Of a DNA stretch of 18,022 nucleotides, positions 1 to 7,083 are shown piece after piece. Both the position numbers and the translations under genes were made by a program. The notes beneath the pieces are model-generated. The model searched no databases, had not been told where the DNA came from, and saw only the letters and a program-made list of their open reading frames with translations. Position 1 is the stretch's first letter, and each line of letters opens with the position of its first letter. Source of the DNA: DAOTZU01 sp034433995 (GTDB lineage Bacteria; Chloroflexota; Anaerolineae; UBA1429); the NCBI GenBank assembly GCA_034433995.1, contig DAOTZU010000140.1, forward strand, positions 1 to 18,022. Reading direction: 5' to 3'.

Positions 1-227
1 GCCGGCTCCTCATGGCCCACGCGATAATACGAACCGTAGGAGGAGACGACCAGCCCCGCCTCCTCCGTCCAACGGCGCACCTCGGCGGCGCGGCGCAGGT
101 CGCCATGGGGCACATGGATATCCCCGCCCCATTCGATCCCCTCCAACCCTGCCTGGCTTACCAGAGAGATGATCTCCTCCGGCGATAGTTGGCGAAAGGT
201 GACAGAAACCAGACCGGCATGCAACAT
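1..227 (-). CDS. Sugar phosphate isomerase/epimerase, TIM-barrel type (partial, N-terminal part)
   Basis: The first 75 or so residues are visible; the gene continues beyond base 1. The protein begins MLHAGLVSVTFRQLSPEEII, followed by a helix and the strand GLEGIEWGGDIHVPHGD. This layout (first barrel strand, helix, then a G-IEWGxDxH strand) is typical of the xylose isomerase-like TIM-barrel family (AP endonuclease 2 fold). Members interconvert keto sugars, inosose or related compounds using a divalent metal; the substrate cannot be read from this fragment. Two ATGs stand side by side (230 and 227). GGAGG lies 3 nt before the first and 6 nt before the second, so 227 is preferred. It follows the GAF/PAS sensor gene by about 60 bp on the same strand and may be the last visible gene of that operon. 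Family assignment is fairly sure, substrate unknown. Confidence 0.75.
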   Translation of the reverse strand, partial: MLHAGLVSVTFRQLSPEEIISLVSQAGLEGIEWGGDIHVPHGDLRRAAEVRRWTEEAGLVVSSYGSYYRVGHEEP

Positions 228-248
228 CATAGGCCTCCACGAGTAAAC

Positions 249-273
249 GGTCGGCCATCGGCGGATGGCGACC
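249..273 (-). terminator. Possible weak terminator or attenuator hairpin
   Basis: Read on the minus strand, GGTCGCCATC and GATGGCCGACC pair into a ten-base-pair stem with one bulged base and a four-base loop. It lies between the sensor gene stop and the sugar isomerase start. Only GTTTAC follows the stem, so intrinsic termination would be weak. It could instead attenuate or protect the message. Confidence 0.3.
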
Positions 274-286
274 GGCGTCTTTTGCC

Positions 287-1666
287 TCAGGTTTGGCCCT
301 CGTCGCTCTCGTTGTAGAATTCGGCGTAAAGCTTTTTGGCGCATTCCGGGCAGATGCCGTGGGTGAAGGTGGCCGCCGAATGCTCGCTGATGTACTTTTC
401 CAACTGCACCCAATAGCCCTCGTCGGTGCGGATCTTTTTGCATGAGGCGCAGATGGGCAAAAGGCCACTGAGGGTCTTGACCTCGGCCAGCGCCTGCTTG
501 AGCTCGGCGATCATGCGCTCTCGCTCTTCCTCGGCCCGTTGGCGCTCGGTCACATCCAAGCCAACGCCGAAAAAGTATTCCACCTCGCCGGTGGCGCCCA
601 TCACGGGCACGCCGTGCCATTCCACCAGCAAAGCGCGTCCATCCTTGGTGAGCACGTGGTTCAGGTTGCGGGTCTTTTGCCCCGGCCGGCTGAGCTGCCG
701 AAAGATCTCGGCCAGGGCGGGACGATCCTCCTGCGGGACAAAGGTCTCCAAATAGGGCAAGCCCTGGACCTCGTCATGGGTGTAGCCCAAAGCCTGGAGC
801 ATGGCCGGGTTCATCCAACGCACGCGGCCGTCATCCGCGCCGATGGCCACGAAAAAGGTCGGCGAGGCCTCCACCAGGGAGGCGCTGAAATCGCGCTCGC
901 GGCGCAGGGCCTTATCGAGTTGTCGCTGGCGCTCCTCTCGCTCCCGGTCATGGAGGCAAAAGGCGATATCGTCCGCCACCTCGGCAAAGAGGGCGCGCTC
1001 ATGGTCATCCACAGGCCAGGTGCCATCGAGGGCCACAGCCAGCATTCCGTAGGTCTTGCCCTCATAGGCCAGGCGCACAGCCATGGCCTGGCCCTCACAC
1101 TGGGAACGGAGGAGAGCACAATCGGTGCACAAGGCGATGGGGCCCGAGAACACCACGGGTTGGGGCCGATGCAACACCTCCTGGGCGCAGCGGGGCCACT
1201 CGCCGCGCTGCAGAGCCTCGCGCAAGGGTGCAAAGACGGCCCCCCAACCGGCCTGAAAGACACGCTCCGCGCGCTCCTCCCCATCCACCAACGCCAGCCA
1301 GGCGGCGCGGTAACCGCGCGTCTGCGCCATGGCGTCGCAGATCGCTTGCAAAAGACGGTCCCGTTCCTTTTCCCTGGAGAGAAGCTGATTGATCTGGCGC
1401 AAAGCGTCGAGGACGCGGTTGATGTGCTCCAGCCGCTCGCTGTGCTGGCGCCGGCGCTCGTCCAGCCGCACCACCCACAGACCAAAAAGCAACACAAGGA
1501 GACCCGCAGCAACACGGGTGTAAAGCTCATGCTGGGGCACCCGCAGGAACAACAGATCGAGAAAGGGCGCATCGTAGAAAAAGAGGGCGGCGATGACGCT
1601 ATCGGCCACCCAGATGGCCACGGCCAAAACAAGGAACAGGGCCAGAAGCAGTCGCCCACGTTGCAT
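287..1666 (-). CDS. Membrane-anchored GAF/PAS sensor protein with cysteine-rich C-terminal tail
   Basis: 459 residues. Two hydrophobic segments (about 5-31 and 50-66) flank a short outside loop. A charged helix leads to a GAF domain (about 100-240) containing C180, C183 and C190. A PAS domain (about 258-378) ends in the usual DVTERQRAEEE linker, then a coiled coil (375-398). The tail (401-447) has LPICASCKKIR and HGICPECAKKLY, giving four cysteines (406, 409, 439, 442) spaced like a zinc-binding knuckle pair. This tail recurs at the C-terminus of bacterial PAS/GAF and receiver proteins; its function is not established. No kinase, GGDEF, EAL or HTH output domain is present, so signalling must go through a partner. 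The start is the ATG at 1666, before the hydrophobic segment and preceded by GAGGGGG; a longer reading frame to 1828 runs into the upstream gene and is rejected. It lies 26 bp after the acetyltransferase gene, probably in one operon. Confidence 0.8.
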   Translation of the reverse strand: MQRGRLLLALFLVLAVAIWVADSVIAALFFYDAPFLDLLFLRVPQHELYTRVAAGLLVLLFGLWVVRLDERRRQHSERLEHINRVLDALRQINQLLSREKERDRLLQAICDAMAQTRGYRAAWLALVDGEERAERVFQAGWGAVFAPLREALQRGEWPRCAQEVLHRPQPVVFSGPIALCTDCALLRSQCEGQAMAVRLAYEGKTYGMLAVALDGTWPVDDHERALFAEVADDIAFCLHDREREERQRQLDKALRRERDFSASLVEASPTFFVAIGADDGRVRWMNPAMLQALGYTHDEVQGLPYLETFVPQEDRPALAEIFRQLSRPGQKTRNLNHVLTKDGRALLVEWHGVPVMGATGEVEYFFGVGLDVTERQRAEEERERMIAELKQALAEVKTLSGLLPICASCKKIRTDEGYWVQLEKYISEHSAATFTHGICPECAKKLYAEFYNESDEGQT

Positions 1667-1692
1667 CGTGATCCCCCTCGCTAGGTCCGCCC

Positions 1693-2583
1693 TCAGGCCA
1701 GCGGCTTTTTGAACGACCAATAGACCCGGCTGATCTCCGCCCCCACGGTGCGGGCATAATAGGCGATGGGCCCGGCCCAGCCGATGGTGGCCTGGGCCTC
1801 GCCGCGCTCCTGCAGGCTGCGCAAACACAGGTGCAACAGGGCGCTGCCGATGCCCCGGCCGCGATATTCCGGCAAGGTTCCCGTGGGGCCAAAGCGGGCC
1901 GGCCCGGTGACGTCATACACGGCAAACCCTATCAATTTTTCGCCCTCTAAAGCAATAAACAACGGCGTGGGGGAAAAGATACGGGCATCGGCCGTCTCGA
2001 TCTGCCAGCCCCGGCCAAAGACCTCCAATACCCAATGGGCCACCCCTTCCACCTCCTCCGGTCGAGCGCGGCGCAGGGTGATCCCGGCGGCGGCCAGCCG
2101 GGCCTCGGCGTCGGCCGTCTCCAGGGTGGCGTGGGCCAGGTCCACCGCCATATCCACCCGCGAGACCCGGTCGCTCTGGTAGCCCCGTTGAAAGAGGAAG
2201 GAGAGGGCCGCCGTGTAGCGCAGATCCACGCCGGGCAAGAAATACCCGGGCGCAGCCGCCTCCACCGCCACCTCGCCCAGGCCGCGTTCCCGCATCCGCG
2301 CCTCCAAAGCATCGAAAAGCGCCGTGGCGATCCCGCGCCGACGGTACGCCTCCGCCACGCCAAAAAGCTTGACGATGCCGCGCCCTTCCACCTCGTGGGC
2401 CAAGCAGCAGCCGACGACCCGGTCCCCCTCCCGCGCCAGGAGCATGAATTCCGGCGGACAGGCGAAATGGCCCAAGGTGCGCGCGTAAAGCCAATCGCGG
2501 CTCATGCGCAAGGTGGGATGCAGGCCGTTGACCAGGGCCAGGGTCTCGTCCAGGTCGGCGGGCAAAAGGGGTTTGAGATGCAT
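1693..2583 (-). CDS. Tandem-domain GNAT N-acetyltransferase
   Basis: 296 residues with two GNAT folds. The first (about 1-140) has the acetyl-CoA pyrophosphate loop YRRRGIATALF at residues 80-90. The second (about 168-296) has YRGRGIGSALL at 240-250. Both loops keep the R-x-x-G-x-G/A core, so either half could bind acetyl-CoA, although tandem GNATs often keep only one active. The family moves an acetyl group from acetyl-CoA to an amine; the acceptor cannot be read from sequence. The protein is soluble, without a signal peptide. The ATG at 2583 has GGAG eight bases upstream; an in-frame ATG at 2655 lies inside the promoter and is unlikely to be used. This is the first gene after the promoter at 2628-2655 and precedes the GAF/PAS sensor. 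Confidence 0.85.
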   Translation of the reverse strand: MHLKPLLPADLDETLALVNGLHPTLRMSRDWLYARTLGHFACPPEFMLLAREGDRVVGCCLAHEVEGRGIVKLFGVAEAYRRRGIATALFDALEARMRERGLGEVAVEAAAPGYFLPGVDLRYTAALSFLFQRGYQSDRVSRVDMAVDLAHATLETADAEARLAAAGITLRRARPEEVEGVAHWVLEVFGRGWQIETADARIFSPTPLFIALEGEKLIGFAVYDVTGPARFGPTGTLPEYRGRGIGSALLHLCLRSLQERGEAQATIGWAGPIAYYARTVGAEISRVYWSFKKPLA

Positions 2584-2627
2584 GGCTTGCTCCGAGAAAT
2601 GGATGACCCACAGGCGAGGCGGCACAT

Positions 2628-2655
2628 AGTATAGCCGATTGTGGGGTGATGGCAA
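2628..2655 (-). promoter_or_regulatory. Sigma70-type promoter for the acetyltransferase-sensor operon
   Basis: On the minus strand TTGCCA (-35) is followed after 16 bases by TATACT (-10), each matching consensus at five of six bases. It lies about 45 bp upstream of the acetyltransferase ATG at 2583 and diverges from the plus-strand promoter at 2686-2714. Confidence 0.6.
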
Positions 2656-2685
2656 GGCGGCCCGCGCCCTGCCTTGGCAATTGCG

Positions 2686-2714
2686 TGGACAAAGGCATCG
2701 TGGCGTGTTACAAT
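2686..2714 (+). promoter_or_regulatory. Sigma70-type promoter for the 2776 membrane protein
   Basis: TGGACA (-35) is followed after 17 bases by TACAAT (-10), each five of six to consensus. Transcription would begin near 2721, which makes the ATG at 2776 the sensible start and excludes the in-frame start at 2674. Confidence 0.6.
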
Positions 2715-2775
2715 CTCACTGTGGCCAAGGGTGGGAGCGCTCCCCAGGAGCGCCATGGTGGGAAAAAGGGGGAAC

Positions 2776-3510
2776 ATGAACGAGCAGCCGAGGACGGGAG
2801 AGGAGAGGCGCCAACGCCGCCAGACGCGCAAGGCGCTCCTGCTCTGGCTCAAACGCTTGCGCAGGGCCGGCCGCGCCTGGCGCACGGCCGAGGATTGGTA
2901 CGCGTTCATGCGCCGGCTGGAAGATTGGTTGCAAAAGGAGGGGAACCACCTCACCGCCGAGGAGCGCCAGGGTCTGCAGCGGGCCATGCACCTGCGCGAT
3001 GCCAGCAGCCAAGGCCTCACCACCGCCAGCCAGCTGTTGGAGCTGCAGATCGAACAGGTGATCGCCGGGCTACCGGCCGCCGGCGTGGCCGGCCCCATCG
3101 TCCTGGGCGCCTTTATCGCCGCGGCCCTGGCCATCGGGGGCGGCGTGGCCTATGCCAACGCCACGGCGGTGGAGGTCACCATCATCAACCAAGGCTGCCG
3201 GCCGGTGCGCATTTGCCAAGGGGTCGTGCCCGCGTTGGACCTGCTCCTGGGGGTGGTGGGCGGTGAGCTGCCCGCGCACCCCATCCCTGCTGGCGCCCAA
3301 GGGACCATGCGCTTGCCGGCGGCCAGCCTCACCCTCGATGGCACCCAGCGCGGCACCATCCGGGTGAGCGTCCTGGGGTTGCCCCCGGCGGCCATCGGTT
3401 GCGGGGATGTCTCGGAGATGCTCTTGGATGGCCAATCGCTCCTGGGCCGGCAGAGCGAGATCCATCTGGGCGACCAAAAGGCCCACCGATTGGTGCTGCG
3501 CTGCCCATAG
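2776..3510 (+). CDS. Single-pass membrane protein of unknown function
   Basis: 244 residues; family not recognised. The N-terminal 95 residues are rich in Arg, Lys, Glu and Leu and look helical and cytoplasmic (RRQRRQTRKALLLWLKRLRR, then a helix with repeated Leu and Gln). One hydrophobic segment lies at about 103-127, rich in Gly and Ala. After it comes a beta-rich domain of about 115 residues with four cysteines (141, 147, 209, 243), which could form disulfides if outside the cell. Basic residues before the segment favour N-in, C-out. The start at 2776 has AAGGGGG just upstream and fits the promoter at 2686-2714; longer in-frame starts lie upstream of or close to the transcription start. 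The gene stands alone and converges with the UroD-like gene 28 bp downstream. A membrane-tethered binding or stress protein is possible, but there is no motif to support one. Confidence 0.65.
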   Translation: MNEQPRTGEERRQRRQTRKALLLWLKRLRRAGRAWRTAEDWYAFMRRLEDWLQKEGNHLTAEERQGLQRAMHLRDASSQGLTTASQLLELQIEQVIAGLPAAGVAGPIVLGAFIAAALAIGGGVAYANATAVEVTIINQGCRPVRICQGVVPALDLLLGVVGGELPAHPIPAGAQGTMRLPAASLTLDGTQRGTIRVSVLGLPPAAIGCGDVSEMLLDGQSLLGRQSEIHLGDQKAHRLVLRCP

Positions 3511-3538
3511 CCGCGGGAGGCGGAGGGCGCACGGGCTT

Positions 3539-4666
3539 TTAGCCCCGCTCGACCACCTCGATGATCTTTTCATAGTTTTTGAGCGCCCGCGGAGAGAGCT
3601 TGCGGCCGTAGGGGCAGGCTGAGGGCTGCAGCACGAACCCGCGCGGGTTGCCCCAACCCTCCGCGATGGCCGTGACCACCCGGCCCTCGAATTGCTCCGG
3701 CGGCAGATTCTCGATATCGCTGGCCTCCAGGTTGCCAAAGAGGGTCAGCCGGTCCCCGTAATGCTCGCGGACATAGGCCAGGGAGACATCCCCTTGCGGC
3801 GGCGGTTCGATGGGGTCCAGCCCCCGGCAGCCCGTGGCGACGATGTGGTCCAGGATATTCTTCAGGCGGCCGTGGGAATGGAGCCGGGCGTAACCGCCGT
3901 AGCGCTGGATGGCCTCCACCATGGGCCGATCGTAGGCCACCACATATTCGTGGAACAAGCGCGGCGGCAGATAGGGCTCCGAGGCGTATTCCGGACCATA
4001 GATCCGCCATAGCCGCCCCGGCAACGCTTGGGCGATGGCCTCTGTGCGCGGATAGAGGATCTCGGCGAAACGGTCCAAAAGCCGATGAAAGCGCTCCTTC
4101 TCGGTCATGGCCATGACGGTGAACTGCCCCATCTCAAAGAGGCCAGCCGCCAGGCACAGGGGATCGGCCGTGTCGATCATCACGATGCCGCTCTCTCCCA
4201 AGGCCGCCTCCAGGGCCAGCACAGGCCCCGGATCGGGCATGCGGCCGCCTTGGGGCAAGGGGAGGTCACAGTAGGCATCCAGGTCATCCGCGTCTTTGAG
4301 CAGATGCTCCAGGGTCCAGACGGTGTTGACATCCTTATCGCGGCGCGTCCGCGAGGTGAGCACCCGCTTGCCTGCCCGGATGGTCTGCACGGTGAACAGG
4401 GAGTCGCCCTCCCAATACTGCACGGTCTCGCTCTCATAGGTCTCCACCGGGGGATCCACAAACCCCACCGAGCACATGACGATGCGGTCCGTCTTTTCCC
4501 TGGCCAGCTCGATGAGGGGCTTCCAGGAGGGATCGGTGTAGATGTTCAAGGGATCGTTGGGGTCCAACGTATCTTCCAGGCCGTTGATCTCGTAAAAATT
4601 GACCGGCGGCCGATCCACCGCCTGGCCGTTCAGCGTGCGCATCAGACGTTCGCGTCGGGTGAGCAT
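3539..4666 (-). CDS. Uroporphyrinogen decarboxylase-fold protein, probably not HemE
   Basis: 375 residues, the usual length of the UroD/MtaA/CmuA superfamily (TIM barrel). The opening LTRRERLMRTLNGQAVDRPP matches the family pattern R-E-R-hh-x-x-hh-x-G-x-x-x-D-R-x-P, and the C-terminal half (RLHSHGRLKNIL, then GLDPIEPPP, LFGNLEASDI) follows its closing strands. The HemE signature with MRQAGR is absent, so haem synthesis is unlikely. The metal-binding H-x-C of corrinoid methyltransferases appears here as H263-S-H265, and C351 in SACPYG could be a third ligand; this ligand reading is inference. Relatives include methyltransferases and many uncharacterised proteins near sugar catabolism genes. 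The ATG at 4666 has AGAGG six bases upstream; a TTG at 4672 is too close to that site. It diverges from the GH127 gene across 100 bp. Confidence 0.75.
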   Translation of the reverse strand: MLTRRERLMRTLNGQAVDRPPVNFYEINGLEDTLDPNDPLNIYTDPSWKPLIELAREKTDRIVMCSVGFVDPPVETYESETVQYWEGDSLFTVQTIRAGKRVLTSRTRRDKDVNTVWTLEHLLKDADDLDAYCDLPLPQGGRMPDPGPVLALEAALGESGIVMIDTADPLCLAAGLFEMGQFTVMAMTEKERFHRLLDRFAEILYPRTEAIAQALPGRLWRIYGPEYASEPYLPPRLFHEYVVAYDRPMVEAIQRYGGYARLHSHGRLKNILDHIVATGCRGLDPIEPPPQGDVSLAYVREHYGDRLTLFGNLEASDIENLPPEQFEGRVVTAIAEGWGNPRGFVLQPSACPYGRKLSPRALKNYEKIIEVVERG

Positions 4667-4701
4667 GAGCAACCTCTGGTGAAGGAATCAAGGGCGGGAA
4701 A

Positions 4702-4730
4702 ACAATACTCGATTTCTTTCCGGCAGGCAA
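4702..4730 (-). promoter_or_regulatory. Possible promoter for the UroD-like gene, with overlapping inverted repeat
   Basis: On the minus strand TTGCCT and TATTGT are separated by 17 bases, each four of six to consensus. The -35 hexamer lies within the inverted repeat AGGCA-AA-TGCCT at 4725-4736, in the middle of the divergent region between the UroD-like and GH127 genes. A regulator binding there could control both, but no regulator gene is adjacent. I see no equally good plus-strand promoter. Confidence 0.35.
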
Positions 4731-4766
4731 ATGCCTCACAAATAAACCCTTTACAGGAGAGCATCC

Positions 4767-6710
4767 ATGAGCACGCACCGCTTCAGCACGTTGGCACCGC
4801 TACCCTTATCCAAGGTCAAACTGGAGGGCGGCTTCTGGGGGGCACGGCAAGAGCTTAACCGCGCCGTCACCCTGCCCATCGAGTACGAGCAGCTCAAGGG
4901 CACCGGCCGCATCGACGCTTTCAAGCTGGATTGGCGGCCCGGCCAGCCCAACCCCCCGCACCAATTCTGGGATTCGGATGTGGCCAAATGGATCGAGGCG
5001 GTGGGCTATAGCCTGGCCACCCATCCCGATCCCGCCCTTGAGCGCCTGGCCGACGAGGTGATCGCCCTCATCGTCGGCGCCCAGCAGCCCGATGGCTACC
5101 TCAATGTGCATTTTACCGTGGTGGAGCCACAAAACCGCTGGAAGAACCTGCGCGATATGCACGAGCTCTATTGCGCCGGCCACCTCATGGAGGCGGCGGT
5201 GGCCTATTACCAGGGCACCGGCAAACGCACCCTGCTGGACGCCCTCTGTCGCTATGCCGACCACATCGCCACGGTGTTCGGCCCCGGCGAGGGCCAGAAG
5301 CGCGGCTATCCGGGCCATCCGGAGATCGAGCTGGCCCTGGTCAAGCTGTATCGCGCCACCGGGGTGGAGCGCTACCTGCGTTTGGCCCAGTTCTTTGTGG
5401 AGGAACGCGGCCGCCAGCCCCACTATTATGATCTGGAGGCCGCCGCCCGCGGCGAGACGGAAAAGCCCCGCTGGATGCTGGGCGGCTACAGTTACAACCA
5501 AAGCCATCTGCCCATCCGCCAACAGACCACCGCCGAGGGCCACGCTGTGCGGGCCATGTACCTGTTCAGCGGCGTCACCGACGTGGCCGCCGAGACGGGC
5601 GATGCCGAGCTTTTGGCCGTCATGGAGGGGTTGTGGCGCAACGTCACCCTGCGCAGGATGTACCTCACCGGCGGCATCGGCTCCGGCGCGGCGGGCGAGC
5701 GCTTTACCTATGATTACGACCTGCCCAACGACCTGGCCTACGCCGAGACCTGCGCCGCCATCGGCCTGGTCTTTTGGGCCCAGCGGCTGCTCCATTGCAC
5801 CGGCGACGCAACCTATGCCGACATCATGGAGCGGGCCCTTTACAACGGCGTGCTCAGCGGCCTCTCCTTGGATGGGCGCCGCTTCTTTTACGCCAACCCC
5901 CTGGAGATGAACCCCGCCGCCCTGGCCGGCCGCCCCGACCTTTTCCATCCCATCGTCCAGGCCCAGCGGCAAGAGTGGTTCGGCTGCGCCTGCTGCCCGC
6001 CCAATATCGCCCGTCTGTTGGCCTCCCTGGGCGCTTATCTCTACGGCCAGAGCGAGGACGCCCTGTATGTCCATCTCTTCACCCCCGGCCAGGCCGAGTT
6101 CACCTTGGGCGGCCAGGCCGTCATCCTCCGCCAAGAGACCGATTACCCCTGGGGAGAGCTGGTGCGCCTGACGGTGCATCCCGCCCGGCCCGCCACCTTC
6201 ACCTTGGCCCTGCGGCTGCCGGGGTGGTGTCGCGGGGCGCGGCTGACGGTGGCCGGCACCCCCCAGGATGTGCAGCCGCTGCTGCGCCGGGGGTATATCC
6301 ACCTGGCGCGGCGCTGGCAACCGGGCGACGTGGTGGAATGGACCCTCCCCATGCCCATCGAGTGCGTGTATGCCCACCCCGCCGTGCGCGCCGACGCCGG
6401 CCGGGTGGCCCTCCAGCGCGGCCCGCTGGTCTACTGCCTGGAGGAGGCCGATAACGGCCCCCTGCTCCACGACCTGGCCCTCCCCCGCGAGGCCGAGCTC
6501 CGCGCCACCTGGGAGCCGGAGCTTTTGGGCGGCGTGGTCACCCTCAGCGGCCGCGCCCTGCGCCGCGATCCGGCCGGCTGGGAAAACGCCCTCTACCGCC
6601 CAAACGTCCACGCCACCCGGGCCGTCGCCATCAAGGCCATCCCCTACTATGCTTGGGCCAACCGCGGCGCCGGCGAGATGCTCGTCTGGCTGCGAGAGGC
6701 GTGCCCATGA
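4767..6710 (+). CDS. GH127 family glycoside hydrolase, beta-L-arabinofuranosidase type (DUF1680)
   Basis: 647 residues, close to the 658 of Bifidobacterium HypBA1, with no signal peptide, so probably cytoplasmic. The N-terminal part (about 15-420) is the alpha/alpha barrel and the rest is beta-sandwich. Characteristic stretches are GGFWGARQELNR, QQPDGYLN, MHELYCAGHL, LTGGIGSG, ERFTYDYDLPND, YAETCA and WFGCACCPPNIARL. E311 corresponds to the proposed acid/base, E327 and C329 to zinc ligands, and the C409-C410 pair to the nucleophile cysteine and its neighbour, so the zinc-cysteine active site looks complete. The family releases beta-L-arabinofuranose from arabinan or hydroxyproline-linked chains; some members act on other sugars. 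The ATG at 4767 has AGGAGA six bases upstream. It diverges from the UroD-like gene, and no transporter is adjacent. Confidence 0.92.
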   Translation: MSTHRFSTLAPLPLSKVKLEGGFWGARQELNRAVTLPIEYEQLKGTGRIDAFKLDWRPGQPNPPHQFWDSDVAKWIEAVGYSLATHPDPALERLADEVIALIVGAQQPDGYLNVHFTVVEPQNRWKNLRDMHELYCAGHLMEAAVAYYQGTGKRTLLDALCRYADHIATVFGPGEGQKRGYPGHPEIELALVKLYRATGVERYLRLAQFFVEERGRQPHYYDLEAAARGETEKPRWMLGGYSYNQSHLPIRQQTTAEGHAVRAMYLFSGVTDVAAETGDAELLAVMEGLWRNVTLRRMYLTGGIGSGAAGERFTYDYDLPNDLAYAETCAAIGLVFWAQRLLHCTGDATYADIMERALYNGVLSGLSLDGRRFFYANPLEMNPAALAGRPDLFHPIVQAQRQEWFGCACCPPNIARLLASLGAYLYGQSEDALYVHLFTPGQAEFTLGGQAVILRQETDYPWGELVRLTVHPARPATFTLALRLPGWCRGARLTVAGTPQDVQPLLRRGYIHLARRWQPGDVVEWTLPMPIECVYAHPAVRADAGRVALQRGPLVYCLEEADNGPLLHDLALPREAELRATWEPELLGGVVTLSGRALRRDPAGWENALYRPNVHATRAVAIKAIPYYAWANRGAGEMLVWLREACP

Positions 6711-6717
6711 GACAAAC

Positions 6718-6745
6718 TTGACGTAAGGGGCCGCCGTGCTAGAAT
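6718..6745 (+). promoter_or_regulatory. Sigma70-type promoter for the toxin-antitoxin pair
   Basis: TTGACG (-35) and TAGAAT (-10), each five of six to consensus, are spaced by 16 bases. It begins eight bases after the GH127 stop, so the antitoxin gene has its own promoter with a leader of about 75 nt. Confidence 0.6.
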
Positions 6746-6825
6746 GAGCTGGTGTAAAATATGGACAACCGGCCGATTTAGGATCAGAGCCCACGCATTG
6801 GCAAGTTCTTGCCGGGGGTATGGTC

Positions 6826-7083
6826 ATGTCAGGAGTTCAAGTTACGCTCGAACTGCCGCCGGGGGTATTGTCGGCCTTGCGGCAAGATCCCGCCAGTTTC
6901 GTCCAAGAGATGCGCTTAGCAGCAGCAGTGAAATGGTACGAGCTGCGCCTTCTCTCCCAGGACAAGGCCGCTGAGGTTGCTGGCGTTTCTCGGGGGGCTT
7001 TTATGGAAGCGCTGATACGTTATCAAGTCTCCCCGTTCCAATATGACGCCCAAGAGATCCTTGCTGAGGCCCAGGATGACTGA
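6826..7083 (+). CDS. UPF0175 family antitoxin-like protein
   Basis: 85 residues. An N-terminal strand VQVTLELPPGVL is followed by a helix with LAAAVKWYELRLLSQDKAAE and a helix-turn-helix-like VAGVSRGAFMEALIRYQV (about 51-68), the standard UPF0175 layout. These small proteins pair with DUF3368 PIN-domain proteins and are taken to be antitoxins that bind the toxin and their own promoter. GGGGG precedes two in-frame ATGs (6820 and 6826); the second has the better eight-base spacing. The stop overlaps the partner start by eight bases, as expected of a toxin-antitoxin pair. The antitoxin is intact while its partner is broken, so it is either an orphan or acts on toxins encoded elsewhere. Its lower GC than the flanking genes may reflect transfer. 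Confidence 0.8.
   Translation: MSGVQVTLELPPGVLSALRQDPASFVQEMRLAAAVKWYELRLLSQDKAAEVAGVSRGAFMEALIRYQVSPFQYDAQEILAEAQDD

Noticed and set aside
539..1684. Plus-strand open frame (381 codons) opposite the GAF/PAS sensor
   Set aside because: Antisense shadow; the minus-strand gene has membrane segments, GAF, PAS and cysteine motifs.
3533..3545. GGGCT-TTT-AGCCC mini-hairpin between the convergent 2776 and UroD-like genes
   Set aside because: Five-base stem with a three-base loop overlapping a stop codon; too weak to call a terminator.
4806..6827. Long open frame (673 codons) on the minus strand opposite the GH127 gene
   Set aside because: It mirrors the real gene in GC-rich sequence, gives Gly/Ala/Gln/His-rich low-complexity protein with no domain, and the plus-strand GH127 has its full active site.
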